A stretch of 6,738 nt of DNA from Nostocaceae cyanobacterium CSSed10_463m (lineage in GTDB: Bacteria > Cyanobacteriota > Cyanobacteriia > Cyanobacteriales > Nostocaceae), in NCBI GenBank assembly GCA_003556955.1, contig PWQB01000601.1, positions 1 to 6,738 of the forward strand. Direction: 5' to 3'. Below, piece by piece: positions 5,505-6,738 of this stretch (the stretch's first letter is position 1; each line of letters starts with the position of its first letter). The notes under the pieces are model-generated. The model saw nothing but the letters and a program-made list of their open reading frames with translations. It made no database searches and had not been told where the DNA came from. Position numbers and translations under genes: made by a program.

Positions 5505-6738
5505 TTATTTGTCGGTTTCTAATTTAAGAAATTTAGACATATTCAACCGTTGTAGTTTGCCGGTTGCGCCACGGGGTAAGGCTTCGAGAATGTGAATTTG
5601 TTTCGGTACTTTGAATGCTGCTAAGAATTGGGAACAGTGAGATTTTAGTTCCTGTTCACTGGTATCACTTTTAAGGACAACCGCAGCATGAATTTCTTCA
5701 CCCAGGGTTTTGTGAGGGACTGCAAAAGCTAAGGCTTCGGCTACCGCCGGATGACGCAGCAATAAATCATCTATTTCCAAGGGCGAGATTTTTTCCCCAC
5801 CTCTGTTAATTAATTCTTTGATTCTACCAGTCAGGTAAAGATAGCCGTCTGGGTCGAGTTTACCTTGATCACCTGTCCGAAACCAGCCGTTAACAAAGGC
5901 GGTGGCGTTGGCTTGGGGGTTATTTTCGTAACCATTGATGACGTTACCTCCTTTTACTACTACTTCACCCAGGCTACCTTGAGGAAGCAAGTTACCATCT
6001 TCATCCATAATTCCCACTTCTACACCATGTCCATAGCCGACGCTTCCGGGTTTGCGGATTTTCGGCGGTAAGGGGTTGGATGTCATTTGATGTGCAGCTT
6101 CTGTCATGCTGTATGACTCTACCACTGGCACGTTCAGAACTGCTTCCATTTGTTCGATAATCACTGGCGGTAGCGGTGCGCTACTAGAACGAATAAACCG
6201 GAAGCTATGGGATTTAACAATATCTTCGTTGCGACTGGCTCGCGCTAATATCATTTGATGTATGGTCGGTGCAGCAGAATACCAAGTTGGTTTGTAACGC
6301 TCAACCAGTTGCCAAAATTCTAAAGCATTAAACCCTGTGGGACAAATAAATGTCCCTCCTGATGCCAAGGTGGAGAGTAAACACCCCACTAATCCATGAA
6401 TGTGAAATAGTGGCATCAGACATAAATTAATGTCGTTAGCAGTAAGGTTATAAACACCGATGATATTCTGGGCTGAGGCGATGAGATTACGGTGTCGAAT
6501 GGGAACCCGCTTCGGACGGCTAGTAGTTCCACTGGTGTGCAGGATAATTGCTACATCATCAGCTTGGGGAAGGTCAGGAGTGGAAGTTTCTCTTTGTGGC
6601 TGAGTGACTTCCTGATTTAATTCCAAACTCAATGTCCCGTCAGGGTTAGTTATGGCCTGGATGAGTAGCATATCGGGATTAGTGGCAGCTATGGCCGCCT
6701 CTGGTTTCCCAGGGAAGGTAATTAATGCTTTGGCTTGC
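5505..6738 (-). CDS. AMP-forming acyl-CoA synthetase, oxalyl-CoA synthetase (AAE3/Pcs60)-like, 5' end outside window
   Basis: This enzyme class activates a carboxylic acid with ATP to an acyl-adenylate and transfers it to CoA. The frame stays open to the right edge, so about 410 C-terminal residues are visible and the true start lies outside. Counting from the internal Met at 6669-6671, motifs are the ATP loop HTSGTTSRPKR (45-55), PLFHIHGL (87-94), TWYSAAPTIHQMIL (129-142), the adenylate motif YSMTEA (187-192), RTGD (265-268), the hinge GRIKELINRGGEKISPLE (282-299), and GATGKLQR (368-375) with catalytic Lys372. The blocks HTSGTTSRPK, PTIHQ, FIRSSSAPLPPVI, MTEAAHQMTSNPLP and KPGSVG match plant AAE3 as I remember it, suggesting oxalate as substrate. 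That is inference; a medium-chain or other small acid is possible. Arg55 replaces the glycine usual after PK. The gene ends 186 bp before the reductase gene on the same strand. Confidence 0.9.
   Translation of the reverse strand, partial: QAKALITFPGKPEAAIAATNPDMLLIQAITNPDGTLSLELNQEVTQPQRETSTPDLPQADDVAIILHTSGTTSRPKRVPIRHRNLIASAQNIIGVYNLTANDINLCLMPLFHIHGLVGCLLSTLASGGTFICPTGFNALEFWQLVERYKPTWYSAAPTIHQMILARASRNEDIVKSHSFRFIRSSSAPLPPVIIEQMEAVLNVPVVESYSMTEAAHQMTSNPLPPKIRKPGSVGYGHGVEVGIMDEDGNLLPQGSLGEVVVKGGNVINGYENNPQANATAFVNGWFRTGDQGKLDPDGYLYLTGRIKELINRGGEKISPLEIDDLLLRHPAVAEALAFAVPHKTLGEEIHAAVVLKSDTSEQELKSHCSQFLAAFKVPKQIHILEALPRGATGKLQRLNMSKFLKLETDK

Noticed and set aside
5505..6671. Acyl-CoA synthetase starting at the ATG at 6669-6671
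   Set aside because: The frame remains open upstream to the window edge with protein-like sequence (ending ITFPGKPEAAIAATNPD before this Met), and the family normally has about 100 more N-terminal residues. This Met is internal.
1..6738. Mobile element, toxin-antitoxin, defence or biosynthetic cluster
   Set aside because: No transposase, integrase, small paired genes, nuclease or modular synthase domains are present. The lone acyl-CoA synthetase lacks carrier or condensation domains in the visible part.

Overview
The window looks like chromosomal DNA of a filamentous, probably heterocyst-forming cyanobacterium of the Nostoc/Anabaena type. The evidence is eight copies of the cyanobacterial HIP1 octamer GCGATCGC, heptanucleotide tandem repeats and short palindromic repeats in the gaps between genes, and proteins that read as cyanobacterial versions of housekeeping enzymes. 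The genus is inferred from repeat style and was not tested by a search.

Five protein genes are visible, all on the minus strand, so transcription runs from high to low coordinates. From right to left they are: a 5'-truncated AMP-forming acyl-CoA synthetase resembling plant and yeast oxalyl-CoA synthetase (AAE3/Pcs60) (5505-6738, running off the right edge); a ketopantoate reductase-family oxidoreductase (4338-5318); serA, long-form D-3-phosphoglycerate dehydrogenase (2543-4123); prmA, ribosomal protein L11 methyltransferase (1470-2390); and queA, the queuosine tRNA ribosyltransferase-isomerase (124-1311). The gaps between them are 150-215 bp. Nothing overlaps, so a tight operon is not evident, although the shared orientation permits read-through. 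No RNA gene, CRISPR array, transposase or phage gene was seen, and no stretch over 300 bp lacks a gene.

The genes are mostly central metabolism: serine synthesis (serA, which also feeds one-carbon units towards S-adenosylmethionine), two S-adenosylmethionine-using enzymes of the translation apparatus (prmA and queA), and two enzymes with a CoA connection (the acyl-CoA synthetase and, if it is a true ketopantoate reductase, PanE). I do not see an undescribed system here.

The unusual material is repetitive. A short palindromic repeat with core AGACGCGAT-NN-ATCGCGTCT occurs just downstream of queA, degenerately upstream of the reductase gene, and as a perfect palindrome inside the queA reading frame, where it is translated in frame. 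Heptad tandem repeats lie in both gaps flanking prmA. A CACAGAG-type repeat precedes the reductase gene and creates a misleading upstream start codon for it.
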